DNA of 6,099 bases, from the NCBI GenBank assembly GCA_011375045.1, contig DRNB01000106.1, positions 1 to 6,099 on the forward strand. The letters are read 5' to 3'. The notes under the pieces were generated by a model. It did not search any database. It saw nothing but the letters and a program-made list of their open reading frames with translations, and was not told the origin of the DNA. Numbering within the stretch: position 1 is the stretch's first letter; each line of letters begins with the position of its first letter. The stretch comes from Aquifex aeolicus (GTDB lineage Bacteria > Aquificota > Aquificia > Aquificales > Aquificaceae). Positions 1-6,099 of this stretch are shown here, in pieces. Made by a program: the position numbers and the translations under genes.

Positions 1-1292
1 ATAAAAGGCTTGCTGCCCTCATCATAGCTGTGGCTTCCCTCTCCTTCCTCTTCTGGATGTTCAGCGTGGCGGACATAAAGCAGATGTTCGGTCTGCAGAG
101 GTGCGTCGCCCTTGTGGGGGACGAGTGCATAACGCTCAGGGAGTATCGGTTCGAGCTCATGAAGTACGCGGACCTGCTGGACAAGCCCGAGCTGAGGAGC
201 GCCGTCAAACGTCAGGTGCTTTACAGCATGGTGGCGAGGGAGGCTCTCTATCAGGAGGCTCGTTCCCTCGGACTGATCGCCTCCGACAGGGAGGTCGCGG
301 ACGCGATAAAGGAGGACAGGAACTTTCACGAGAACGGGAGCTTCAGCCTGCAGAGGTACAGGGAGGCTCTGGAGAGGCTGGGACTGACGCCGGAGGAGTA
401 CGAGCTTCAGCTGAAGAAGCATCTGAGCATCCAGAAGCTCCTCAGGGTGCTGGAGAAGGGTGTTTATCTCACTGTCAGGGAGCTGGACTACAGGAGGGAT
501 CTCCTCACGAAGAAACTCAGCGGCAGGCTATACCTTCTCACACCCGCAAGGGTGAAGCTCTCCTACAGCCCCACCGAGGAGGAGCTCAGGAGGTACTACG
601 AGGAAAACAGGGAGCGCTTCAGGAGGAAGGCTGACAGGGTTTACAGGCTGTGGGAGACCGGGAGGAAGGAGGAGGCGCACAGACTTTACTCCTCCCTGAA
701 GGAGGGGAAGGTGCCTCCGGGGGGAAGAGCGGTGAAAGACTCCGGAAACCTTCCCCCCGAGGTTCGCAGGGAGCTCGAGAGGCTCTCGGAGAAAAACCGC
801 TACTCCCTCACGAAGGTGAAGGGGAATTACTACGTGGTCTATCTCGAGGAGACCTCCGCCGACAGGATCCCGCCCTTCGAGGAAGTAAGGGAGGAGATCC
901 TTAAGGCTCTGAGGGAGGAGAAGGCACAGGAGCTTCTGGAGAAGAAAGCCTACGAACTTGCAGAGAAGCTGAGGAAGAGTGAGGAGGTGAGCCTCAAACC
1001 CGTGGTTTTCGAAAACTCGAAGGCGGAGGAGTTCAGCCGGCTGTTCGGTGTGGGGGAAGAGGAGCTTGTGAGGATCGTTTTCTCCCGGGAGAAGGTTTTT
1101 GGTCCCTACAGGACGGCGGGGGGGTTCGCCGTGGTTTACGTGGAGCGGAGGCTTCCGGGCGGGGAGGTCAACGTGAAGGCTATCAGGGAGGGTCTTTTCA
1201 GGAGCAAGTTCAACAGCCTCGTGGATCTTTACGTGGACAGGCTCCTGCGGTCCGCGGGTGTAAAACTCAACGAAGAGCTGATCGACCGATAA
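1..1292 (+). CDS. PpiD/SurA-like membrane-anchored periplasmic folding factor, 5' end missing
   Basis: Probable periplasmic chaperone of the SurA/PpiD group, tethered to the inner membrane. The frame is open from base 3 with no start codon in the window. Bases 3-8 encode Lys-Arg and bases 9-62 an 18-residue hydrophobic helix ending in WMF, the cytoplasm-in anchor expected of PpiD. A GTG at 30 lies inside this helix and has no Shine-Dalgarno, so the real start is off the left edge. Then comes the hairpin RCVALVGDECIT (bases 99-134), a helical SurA_N-type domain (about 140-500) with the family-like pieces NGSFSLQRYREAL and LTPEEYELQLKKHL, a short degenerate parvulin-like region (about 580-860), and a PpiD-style C-terminal region ending in VKLNEELI. 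The parvulin region lacks the usual HIL strand and much of the catalytic loop, so a holdase without isomerase activity is likely (inference). The only two cysteines are in the hairpin. It lies 26 bases upstream of tkt on the same strand. Family call is fairly sure; exact orthology (PpiD versus a SurA/PrsA relative) is not. Confidence 0.85.
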   Translation, partial: KRLAALIIAVASLSFLFWMFSVADIKQMFGLQRCVALVGDECITLREYRFELMKYADLLDKPELRSAVKRQVLYSMVAREALYQEARSLGLIASDREVADAIKEDRNFHENGSFSLQRYREALERLGLTPEEYELQLKKHLSIQKLLRVLEKGVYLTVRELDYRRDLLTKKLSGRLYLLTPARVKLSYSPTEEELRRYYEENRERFRRKADRVYRLWETGRKEEAHRLYSSLKEGKVPPGGRAVKDSGNLPPEVRRELERLSEKNRYSLTKVKGNYYVVYLEETSADRIPPFEEVREEILKALREEKAQELLEKKAYELAEKLRKSEEVSLKPVVFENSKAEEFSRLFGVGEEELVRIVFSREKVFGPYRTAGGFAVVYVERRLPGGEVNVKAIREGLFRSKFNSLVDLYVDRLLRSAGVKLNEELIDR

Positions 1293-1303
1293 ATAATTAG
1301 ATG

Positions 1304-1311
1304 AAAGGAGG
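1304..1311 (+). promoter_or_regulatory. Ribosome binding site that sets the tkt start
   Basis: AAAGGAGG is a near-perfect Shine-Dalgarno sequence. It ends 7 bases before the in-frame GTG at 1319, which is ideal spacing. The upstream in-frame ATG at 1301 would place this motif inside the coding sequence, and that ATG is preceded only by the AT-rich TAAATAATTAG with nothing purine-rich. The motif therefore decides the start in favour of GTG 1319. No convincing promoter is visible in the 26-base spacer, so tkt is probably co-transcribed with the gene before it. Confidence 0.88.
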
Positions 1312-1318
1312 AACAAGG

Positions 1319-3313
1319 GTGAGATCTCAGAGAGAGTTAGACGAGCTGGTTGTGAACACCATAAGGTTCCTGAGCGTGGATCAGGTCGAGAGAGCCAGAT
1401 CCGGACACCCCGGCATGCCCCTCGGAGCCTCCCACATCGTGTATCTCATCTTCGATCGCTTCCTCAGGTTCAACCCCCGCAACCCCCGCTGGATAAACAG
1501 GGACAGGTTTGTCCTCTCCGCCGGGCACGCTTCCGCCATGCTCTACGCAACCCTCTTCATGTTCGGCTACGAGGTGAGCCTCGATGACCTCAAACGGTTC
1601 CGTCAGCTCGGCAGCGTAACCCCCGGACACCCCGAGAACTGGCTGACCCCCGGCGTAGAGGCGACCACAGGACCCCTCGGACAGGGGTTCGGCAACGCGG
1701 TGGGTATGGCTCTCGCCGAGAAGTTCCTCTCCGCCCACTTCAACCGAAAGGGTTTCCCCGTTATAGACCACTACACCTACGTTCTGTGCTCCGACGGCGA
1801 CCTGATGGAGGGGGTATCCTACGAGAGCGCCGCCCTGGCTGGACACTGGAAGCTCGGCAAGCTGATCGTCGTGTGGGACAACAACAGAGTTTCCATAGAC
1901 GGTAGCACGAGCCTCGCCTGGTCCGAAGATGTCTTGGGGAGGTTCTCAGCCCTTGGATGGGACGTTTACCACATAGAGGACGGCTACGATCTCGATAAGA
2001 TAGAGGACGCGCTCAGAAGAGCGCGTGAAACCGACAGACCCTCCTTCATATCCGTAAGGACCCATCTCGGCTACGGGAGCCCGCTTCAGGACAACCCCAA
2101 GGTTCACGGCGCTCCTCTCGGAAAGGAGAACGTGGAGGAGACGAAGAGGAGGTTCAGCTGGCCCCTCGAGGAGTTCTACGTTCCCGAGGAAGCCCTTGCC
2201 TACACCCGCCGTCATGTGGAGTTGGGAAGAAAGAGGGAGGAGGAGTGGAACAGCCTCTTCGAGAGATACAGAGAGGAGTATCCGGAGCTGGCACAGGAGC
2301 TTCTCAGAGCCTTCAACAGGGACTGGAGTCTCGACTGGGTGGACAAAGTGGAGACCTTCACCGAACCCGTCGCCACCCGGAAGGCGTCCGGCAAGGTGCT
2401 GAACGTCATGGCGGATTACGTGAAGACCCTCCTCGGGGGATCCGCGGACCTCTCCGAATCCAACAACACCTACCTGATGAACTACCCAGACTTTTCGGCG
2501 GACAACCCCAAGGGAAAGAACGTTCACTACGGGGTGAGGGAGCACGCCATGGGTGCCATCATGAACGGGTTAGCCTACCACGGCGGCGTTCTTCCCTACG
2601 GAGGAACCTTCCTCGTTTTCTCCGATTACATGAGGCACACGATCCGGGTAGCCGCCATGGCTGGACTTCAGGTCGTTTACGTCTTCACCCACGATTCCAT
2701 CGGCTTGGGGGAGGACGGACCCACCCACCAGCCCGTGGAGCAACTACCCTCCCTCAGACTCATACCCAACCTGTGGGTCATAAGACCCGCGGACGCCAAC
2801 GAGGTAAAGGTGGCGTGGAGGGTGGCGCTGGAGAGGAAAGACGGACCAACCGCCCTCATCCTCAGCAGACAGACCCTCCCCGTCATAGACAGGAGCAGGT
2901 ATCCCTCCGAGGAAAACCTCATCAGAGGCGCCTACGTCCTCTCGGACTGCGAGGGGACGCCGGATCTGATAGTCATCGGGTCAGGCTCGGAGGTCCACGT
3001 AGCCCTTGGGGTTAAGGAGATCCTCGAGAAAAGGGGGGTGAAGGTGAGGGTGGTGAACTTCCCCAGTCTGGAGCTTTTCGAGCAGCAGAGTGAGGATTAC
3101 AGGGAGAGCGTCCTTCCGAGGGAGGTTTCGAGAAGGGTAGCCCTGGAGGCTGCACGGGGTATGTGCTGGCACAGGTACGTGGGGAGCGAGGGACTCGTTA
3201 TATCGGTGGAAACCTTCGGAAAGTCCGGACCGGGCAAGGCTCTCTTCGAACACTTCGGCTTTACCCCGGAGGCTGTGGCGCAGAAGATAACGGAGAGGTG
3301 GTTCAGCTCCTAA
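1319..3313 (+). CDS. tkt: Transketolase
   Basis: Cytoplasmic thiamine-diphosphate enzyme that moves two-carbon ketol units between sugar phosphates in the non-oxidative pentose phosphate pathway, supplying ribose-5-phosphate and erythrose-4-phosphate. From GTG 1319 it has 664 residues, full length for the bacterial family. The N-terminal PP domain has SGHPGMPLGAS near the start, SAGHASAML (His70), GHPE and TGPLGQG, then the cofactor and Mg motif running from SDGDLMEG (Asp159) to DNN (about 187-189). The Pyr domain has ATRKASG, GGSADL, VREHAM with the catalytic Glu at 408, and GEDGPTHQP with His470. SRQTLP follows, and the C-terminal domain carries FGKSGPG. All key residues expected of the family are present. 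The ATG at 1301 adds six residues but is rejected because the ribosome binding site falls inside it. The TAA stop overlaps the comEC stop on the other strand, and I see no T-tract hairpin terminator after it. Confidence 0.97.
   Translation: MRSQRELDELVVNTIRFLSVDQVERARSGHPGMPLGASHIVYLIFDRFLRFNPRNPRWINRDRFVLSAGHASAMLYATLFMFGYEVSLDDLKRFRQLGSVTPGHPENWLTPGVEATTGPLGQGFGNAVGMALAEKFLSAHFNRKGFPVIDHYTYVLCSDGDLMEGVSYESAALAGHWKLGKLIVVWDNNRVSIDGSTSLAWSEDVLGRFSALGWDVYHIEDGYDLDKIEDALRRARETDRPSFISVRTHLGYGSPLQDNPKVHGAPLGKENVEETKRRFSWPLEEFYVPEEALAYTRRHVELGRKREEEWNSLFERYREEYPELAQELLRAFNRDWSLDWVDKVETFTEPVATRKASGKVLNVMADYVKTLLGGSADLSESNNTYLMNYPDFSADNPKGKNVHYGVREHAMGAIMNGLAYHGGVLPYGGTFLVFSDYMRHTIRVAAMAGLQVVYVFTHDSIGLGEDGPTHQPVEQLPSLRLIPNLWVIRPADANEVKVAWRVALERKDGPTALILSRQTLPVIDRSRYPSEENLIRGAYVLSDCEGTPDLIVIGSGSEVHVALGVKEILEKRGVKVRVVNFPSLELFEQQSEDYRESVLPREVSRRVALEAARGMCWHRYVGSEGLVISVETFGKSGPGKALFEHFGFTPEAVAQKITERWFSS
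3310..3313. other. Convergent stop-codon overlap of tkt and comEC
   Basis: The tetranucleotide CTAA contains the tkt stop TAA on the + strand (3311-3313) and the comEC stop TAG on the - strand (3312-3310). The two genes thus meet tail to tail with a 4-base overlap and no spacer. Any terminator must lie inside the opposite gene. Both frames are intact up to this point, so the overlap is not a sign of a broken gene. Confidence 0.95.
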
Positions 3314-4530
3314 ACCGATCTCAGCAGGAGCCAGAGGTTTAACCCCGCCAGAGGGATAAGTCTGAAGTATCCCCTGAGGATATACAGGAGAGCCAGACCG
3401 AGGAGGGTGAGCAGGACGGCTTCGAAGGAGCCGATCCGCGGGTAGAGGGTAAAGGAGAGGTGGGAGGCGAGCTTCACAGCCTTCTGAAAGAGAAACCCTG
3501 TGAGGTTGAACAGATCGACGAAGGGGGGAAAGCTCATCAGCGTGAGGAGGGAGAGCACCCCAAAGAGGGAGTAGATCAGAACCAGCGGTGAGAGCAGGGG
3601 TGTGAGGATCACGGAGAGGGGGGATACGCCCGAGAAGATGCTTATGAGGGGTGCAACGCCGGTGAAGGCGGAGGCGGAGGCGATCAGGGTTTTCACGGGG
3701 AGGCTCGCCTCAAGGTCCCTGACCGCAAGGATTATGTACGCGGTAGCGGAGAAGGAGAGCCAGAAGGAGTAGGAGAGCACGTATTGGGGATACACGAGGA
3801 GAACGGAGGTGCCCGAGAACAGGAGGATGGCGAGAGCGTTGGGACGCCGGAAGGTAAGCAGGGAGAGGATCATAAGGGAGAACATCAGGGAGGCTCTCAG
3901 AACCGGAGGTTCCTTGGGAACCAGCAGAAGGGTGTAAAGACCCACGCCGATGAGGGAGAGCTTCATCCCCGAGAATCTGGGAAGCATTCTGGACAGAACG
4001 AGAGCGACTGTTCCCACGTGCAGACCGCTTACCACGAGAAGGTGAACAAGACCCGTGTGCAGGAAGTCCCTCCGGACGCCGGAAGGCAGAAGCTCCCTCG
4101 GCTCCCCGAAGAGGAAGGAGAGCCCCAAGGGAACCATCTCCCTGTGGGAGGAAACGGATCTGTATCGGTCGATCAGAAGGTCCCGCACGCCCCTTTCGGA
4201 TGCGATCAGATCGATCTCCCTTCCGCTGGTGTAGAGGAAGACCCTGTTGTTCCTGACCACTACCTTTCCCAGAAAGGAAATCTCCTTAGCCTCCGGCGGG
4301 AGGTAGCCGTAAACCTGAAGAAGAGCTTTTCTGCCCTCCACCTCCTCCACCTCGCTCTCCGTGATCCTAATCCTGCCGGTGGTTCTGTTGGGGTCCCGGA
4401 TCAGGTCGCCCACGAGGAAGCCTCTTACGTAGGCGTCCCTCTCCTCGAAATCCGGCAGGCTGGAGCGCTGAAAGGCGAGCAAAGCCGCCAGAAGGAAAAG
4501 AAGCAGGTGTGCAACCTCACCCCTTCTCAC
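3310..4530 (-). CDS. comEC: ComEC/Rec2-family DNA uptake channel, short form without C-terminal metallo-beta-lactamase-like domain
   Basis: Inner-membrane protein expected to pass single-stranded DNA into the cytoplasm during natural transformation. From GTG 4530 it has 406 residues. Arg-Arg precedes one hydrophobic helix (about 9-20), followed by a soluble DUF4131-like, probably OB-fold segment (about 28-108), and then a multi-helix Competence domain (about 133-393). The hallmark HLLVVSGLHVG is at 163-173, PPVLRASLM at 208-216, and FWLSF at 256-260 where FQLSF is common. The protein ends in a short hydrophobic tail at a TAG. Full-length homologs are roughly 700-800 residues and usually add a metallo-beta-lactamase-like domain, absent here; no sign of it was seen downstream. 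There are no cysteines, so the disulfide reported in Bacillus ComEC cannot form. GTG 4530 is preferred because AGGGG (4540-4536) lies 5 bases upstream. GTG 4536, two codons longer, has that motif abutting it. It follows the yifB/comM gene closely and is probably co-transcribed with it. Confidence 0.93.
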   Translation of the reverse strand: MRRGEVAHLLLFLLAALLAFQRSSLPDFEERDAYVRGFLVGDLIRDPNRTTGRIRITESEVEEVEGRKALLQVYGYLPPEAKEISFLGKVVVRNNRVFLYTSGREIDLIASERGVRDLLIDRYRSVSSHREMVPLGLSFLFGEPRELLPSGVRRDFLHTGLVHLLVVSGLHVGTVALVLSRMLPRFSGMKLSLIGVGLYTLLLVPKEPPVLRASLMFSLMILSLLTFRRPNALAILLFSGTSVLLVYPQYVLSYSFWLSFSATAYIILAVRDLEASLPVKTLIASASAFTGVAPLISIFSGVSPLSVILTPLLSPLVLIYSLFGVLSLLTLMSFPPFVDLFNLTGFLFQKAVKLASHLSFTLYPRIGSFEAVLLTLLGLALLYILRGYFRLIPLAGLNLWLLLRSV

Positions 4531-4535
4531 GCCCA

Positions 4536-4540
4536 CCCCT
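4536..4540 (-). promoter_or_regulatory. Likely ribosome binding site of comEC
   Basis: Read on the - strand, AGGGG sits 5 bases before GTG 4530, inside the short gap after the upstream stop codon at 4549-4551. It directly abuts the alternative GTG at 4536, which is too close to act as its own Shine-Dalgarno. The match is moderate, so the two-codon start choice stays open. Confidence 0.5.
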
Positions 4541-4548
4541 GCAGGGTC

Positions 4549-6078
4549 TTACTCCGAATGCTCCTCCACCCTGAACTGGAGAGCCTGAGCAACGTGTTCA
4601 GCCCCTATGAAGTCCGCTTCCTCGAGGTCGGCTATGGTTCTCGCCACCTTGAGCGTTCTGAAGTATCCCCTGCCCGAGAGCCTGAAGCGTTCCACCGCTT
4701 CCCTTAAAAGCCTCTCAGCCTCCGGTTTCATCATGCCGAGGCAGAAGCTCTCCACCTGAGCGTTCGTCATCCTCCCGTTGAGGTCCGTGTCCGAATCTCT
4801 GAACCTTTCCCTCTGAATTCTGTAAGCTCTGAGCACCCTCTCCCTTATCTCTTCGGAGCTCTCCCCCTTTATCCTTCCGGTAAGCTCCTCCTCCTTTACA
4901 GGGTCCACCCACACCCTCAGATCTATCCTGTCCTTTATGGGCTGGGAGATCTTCGTGTTATAAGCCCTTATCTGGTTCCGGGTGCAGGTGCACTCCCTGA
5001 AGGGGTTTCCAAAGTTACCGCAGGGGCAGGGATTCTGGGCTGTTATGAGGGTGAACTTCGCCGGCAGGCTTACCCTGCCCTGAGCTCTGGAGATGTTGAC
5101 GTGTCCGTCTTCTACAGGCTGGCGCAGAACTTCGAGGGATCTTCGCGAAAACTCCGGCAGCTCGTCCAGAAAGAGGATCCCCCTGTGGGCGAGGGATACC
5201 TCCCCGGGCACGGGTGGGGAACCTCCTCCGATGAGGGCTACCTCGGAGGCCGTGTGGTGGGGTGAGCGGAAGGGCCTTTCCGTTACCAGCCCCTCCGAGA
5301 GGAGACCGGCGACGCTGTATATCTTGCTCACCTCTATCATCTCTTCAAATTCGAGGGGAGGCAGGATAGTTCTTATCCTTCTGACGAGCATCGACTTTCC
5401 AGAGCCGGGAGCTCCTATCAGGGAAAGGTTGTGGGCGCCCGCAGCGGCTATTTCCAGAGCCTTCTTGGCAAGACTCTGCCCGAGAACGTCCCCAAGATCC
5501 AGGGTAGGGTCTGTACTGCTCCCGCGCATACCCTCGCAGTCAGCAGCGACCGGCGGAACCTCCTTCTGTCCGTTCAGGAAATGAACCACATCGCTCAGGT
5601 TCTCAAATCCGTATACCTCCACCTCCCGGACCACAGATCCTTCGAGGGCGCTCTCCGAGGGAAGTATGAATTTTTCATATCCCCTCCCCTTCAGGGAGGC
5701 AACTATGGGCAGGACTCCCGGAATTCTGTTCAGTTTTCCGTCTAAGGAAACCTCCCCCAGAAAAACGAATTCGGAAACCCGCGCCGGATTAACGTGCCCG
5801 CTGAGGGAAAGCACCCCGACGGCTATGGGAAGGTCGTAGAGGGTGCCCTGCTTCCTTACGTTGGAGGGAGCCAGGTTGACCGTTATCCTCTTCTGGGGAA
5901 AGCCCAAGCCAAGGTTCTTTATAGCGCTCCTCACCCGCTCCTTGGATTCCTTTATAGCTGAATCAGGGAGACCCACGATGTTGAAGGAGGGGATACCCGG
6001 CGACAGATCCACCTCCACGTCCACCTCGTAGCCCTCTATCCCCCATATTCCCCCGCTCCTTACCTTTACAAAAGCCAT
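4549..6078 (-). CDS. comM: YifB/ComM-family AAA+ ATPase (Mg-chelatase-like), likely branch-migration helicase
   Basis: Cytoplasmic AAA+ ATPase of 509 residues, full length for the YifB/ComM family. In naturally transformable proteobacteria, ComM is a hexameric helicase that extends pairing of incoming single-stranded DNA with the chromosome; that role here is inferred. The N-terminal ChlI/Lon-like domain (about 1-170) has GIPSFNIVGLPDSAIKES (28-45), KRITVNLAPSNVRKQG (63-78) and SLDGKLNRIPG. The Mg-chelatase-type core begins at DVLGQSLAKKALEIAAAG. It carries Walker A GAPGSGKS (222-229), RSPHHTAS (271-278), Walker B ILFLDE (301-306), the sensor-like TAQNP (346-350), the cysteine set CPCG/CTC (Cys351, 353, 363, 365) that suggests a metal site, and DRIDL with Arg384. 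The C-terminal lid (about 395-509) includes SGRGYFRTLKVARTIADLE. ATG 6078 fits the family N-terminus. AGGGAG at 6094-6089 lies 10 bases upstream. The gene sits just before comEC. An older general name is yifB. Confidence 0.95.
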   Translation of the reverse strand: MAFVKVRSGGIWGIEGYEVDVEVDLSPGIPSFNIVGLPDSAIKESKERVRSAIKNLGLGFPQKRITVNLAPSNVRKQGTLYDLPIAVGVLSLSGHVNPARVSEFVFLGEVSLDGKLNRIPGVLPIVASLKGRGYEKFILPSESALEGSVVREVEVYGFENLSDVVHFLNGQKEVPPVAADCEGMRGSSTDPTLDLGDVLGQSLAKKALEIAAAGAHNLSLIGAPGSGKSMLVRRIRTILPPLEFEEMIEVSKIYSVAGLLSEGLVTERPFRSPHHTASEVALIGGGSPPVPGEVSLAHRGILFLDELPEFSRRSLEVLRQPVEDGHVNISRAQGRVSLPAKFTLITAQNPCPCGNFGNPFRECTCTRNQIRAYNTKISQPIKDRIDLRVWVDPVKEEELTGRIKGESSEEIRERVLRAYRIQRERFRDSDTDLNGRMTNAQVESFCLGMMKPEAERLLREAVERFRLSGRGYFRTLKVARTIADLEEADFIGAEHVAQALQFRVEEHSE

Positions 6079-6099
6079 TACCTCAGCGCTCCCTGAAAG
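6079..6099 (-). other. Right-edge leader of yifB/comM, possibly the end of an upstream gene
   Basis: These 21 bases, read on the - strand, hold AGGGAG (6094-6089), a plausible Shine-Dalgarno 10 bases before ATG 6078. Two stops could end an unseen upstream gene. One is TGA at 6085-6083, in a frame reading Phe-Arg-Glu-Arg-stop. The other is TAA at 6080-6078, which shares its last base with the ATG. Either would make yifB/comM part of a longer operon whose promoter is outside the window. The stretch is too short to tell whether any gene ends here. Confidence 0.4.

Noticed and set aside
1289..1300. AT-rich TAAATAATTAG before tkt, considered as a -10 promoter element.
   Set aside because: No -35-like element lies at the right distance upstream, and the stretch mostly reflects the stop codon and a short spacer.
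528..1316. Long - strand open frame (262 codons) opposite the PpiD-like gene.
   Set aside because: It is antisense to a gene with clear domain homology. Its translation is Leu/Pro/His-rich with no recognisable motif, as expected from the complement of purine-rich AGG/GAG codons.
2245..3015. + strand open frame of 256 codons in another frame inside tkt.
   Set aside because: tkt is conserved throughout this stretch, and the alternative translation is Arg/Gly/Pro-rich with no domain signature.
3306..3341. Small inverted repeats at the tkt/comEC junction (GCTCCT/AGGAGC and TAAACC/GGTTTA), considered as a bidirectional terminator.
   Set aside because: The stems are only 6 bp, interleaved with each other, with loops of 14 or more bases and no T tract on either strand. 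This is within chance for such sequence.
3310..4536. The + strand stays purine-rich here although the gene is on the - strand, which might suggest a compositional anomaly or transferred segment.
   Set aside because: comEC is a membrane protein, so its coding strand is rich in T and C at codon position two (Leu, Phe, Ser, Val). The skew follows from the protein type.
3784..4707. + strand open frame of 307 codons spanning comEC and the end of yifB/comM.
   Set aside because: It crosses the boundary between two well-supported - strand genes, and its translation is low-complexity and hydrophilic with no family features. It is a shadow of the hydrophobic codons of comEC.
4979..5030. Cysteine cluster CPCG/CTC in the YifB/ComM protein, considered as an unusual zinc-binding insertion.
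   Set aside because: This cysteine set after the NP of the sensor region is a standard feature of the YifB/ComM family.

Overview
The window suggests a diderm, probably thermophilic bacterium. The DNA is GC-rich, arginine is written mostly as AGG, the soluble proteins are crowded with Glu, Lys and Arg, and spacers between genes are a few bases or absent. The membrane-anchored SurA/PpiD-type chaperone implies a periplasm. My best guess is a member of the Aquificota or a similar deep-branching thermophile. That is inference from composition and gene style, not from a marker gene.

Layout: four protein genes fill almost the whole window in two convergent pairs. On the + strand, the 3' part of a PpiD-like periplasmic chaperone gene (5' end off the left edge) is followed after 26 bases by a complete transketolase gene. 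On the - strand, reading from the right edge, a complete YifB/ComM-family AAA+ ATPase gene is followed after 12 to 18 bases by a complete but short comEC gene. The tkt and comEC stop codons overlap in the tetranucleotide CTAA. No RNA genes, mobile elements, CRISPR arrays or notable repeats were seen, and there is no non-coding stretch over 30 bases.

How the genes work together: the + pair looks like a housekeeping run with no obvious functional link (envelope protein folding, then non-oxidative pentose phosphate metabolism). The - pair makes more sense as a unit. ComEC is the inner-membrane channel for incoming single-stranded DNA, and ComM, the proteobacterial name for the YifB family, is a helicase that helps integrate that DNA. 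The pair therefore reads as a compact natural-transformation module.

I found no clearly undescribed system. The points most worth a second look are the comM-comEC pairing, the ComEC that lacks its C-terminal metallo-beta-lactamase-like domain, the shortened parvulin region and lone cysteine pair in the PpiD-like protein, and a transketolase start that should move to an internal GTG.
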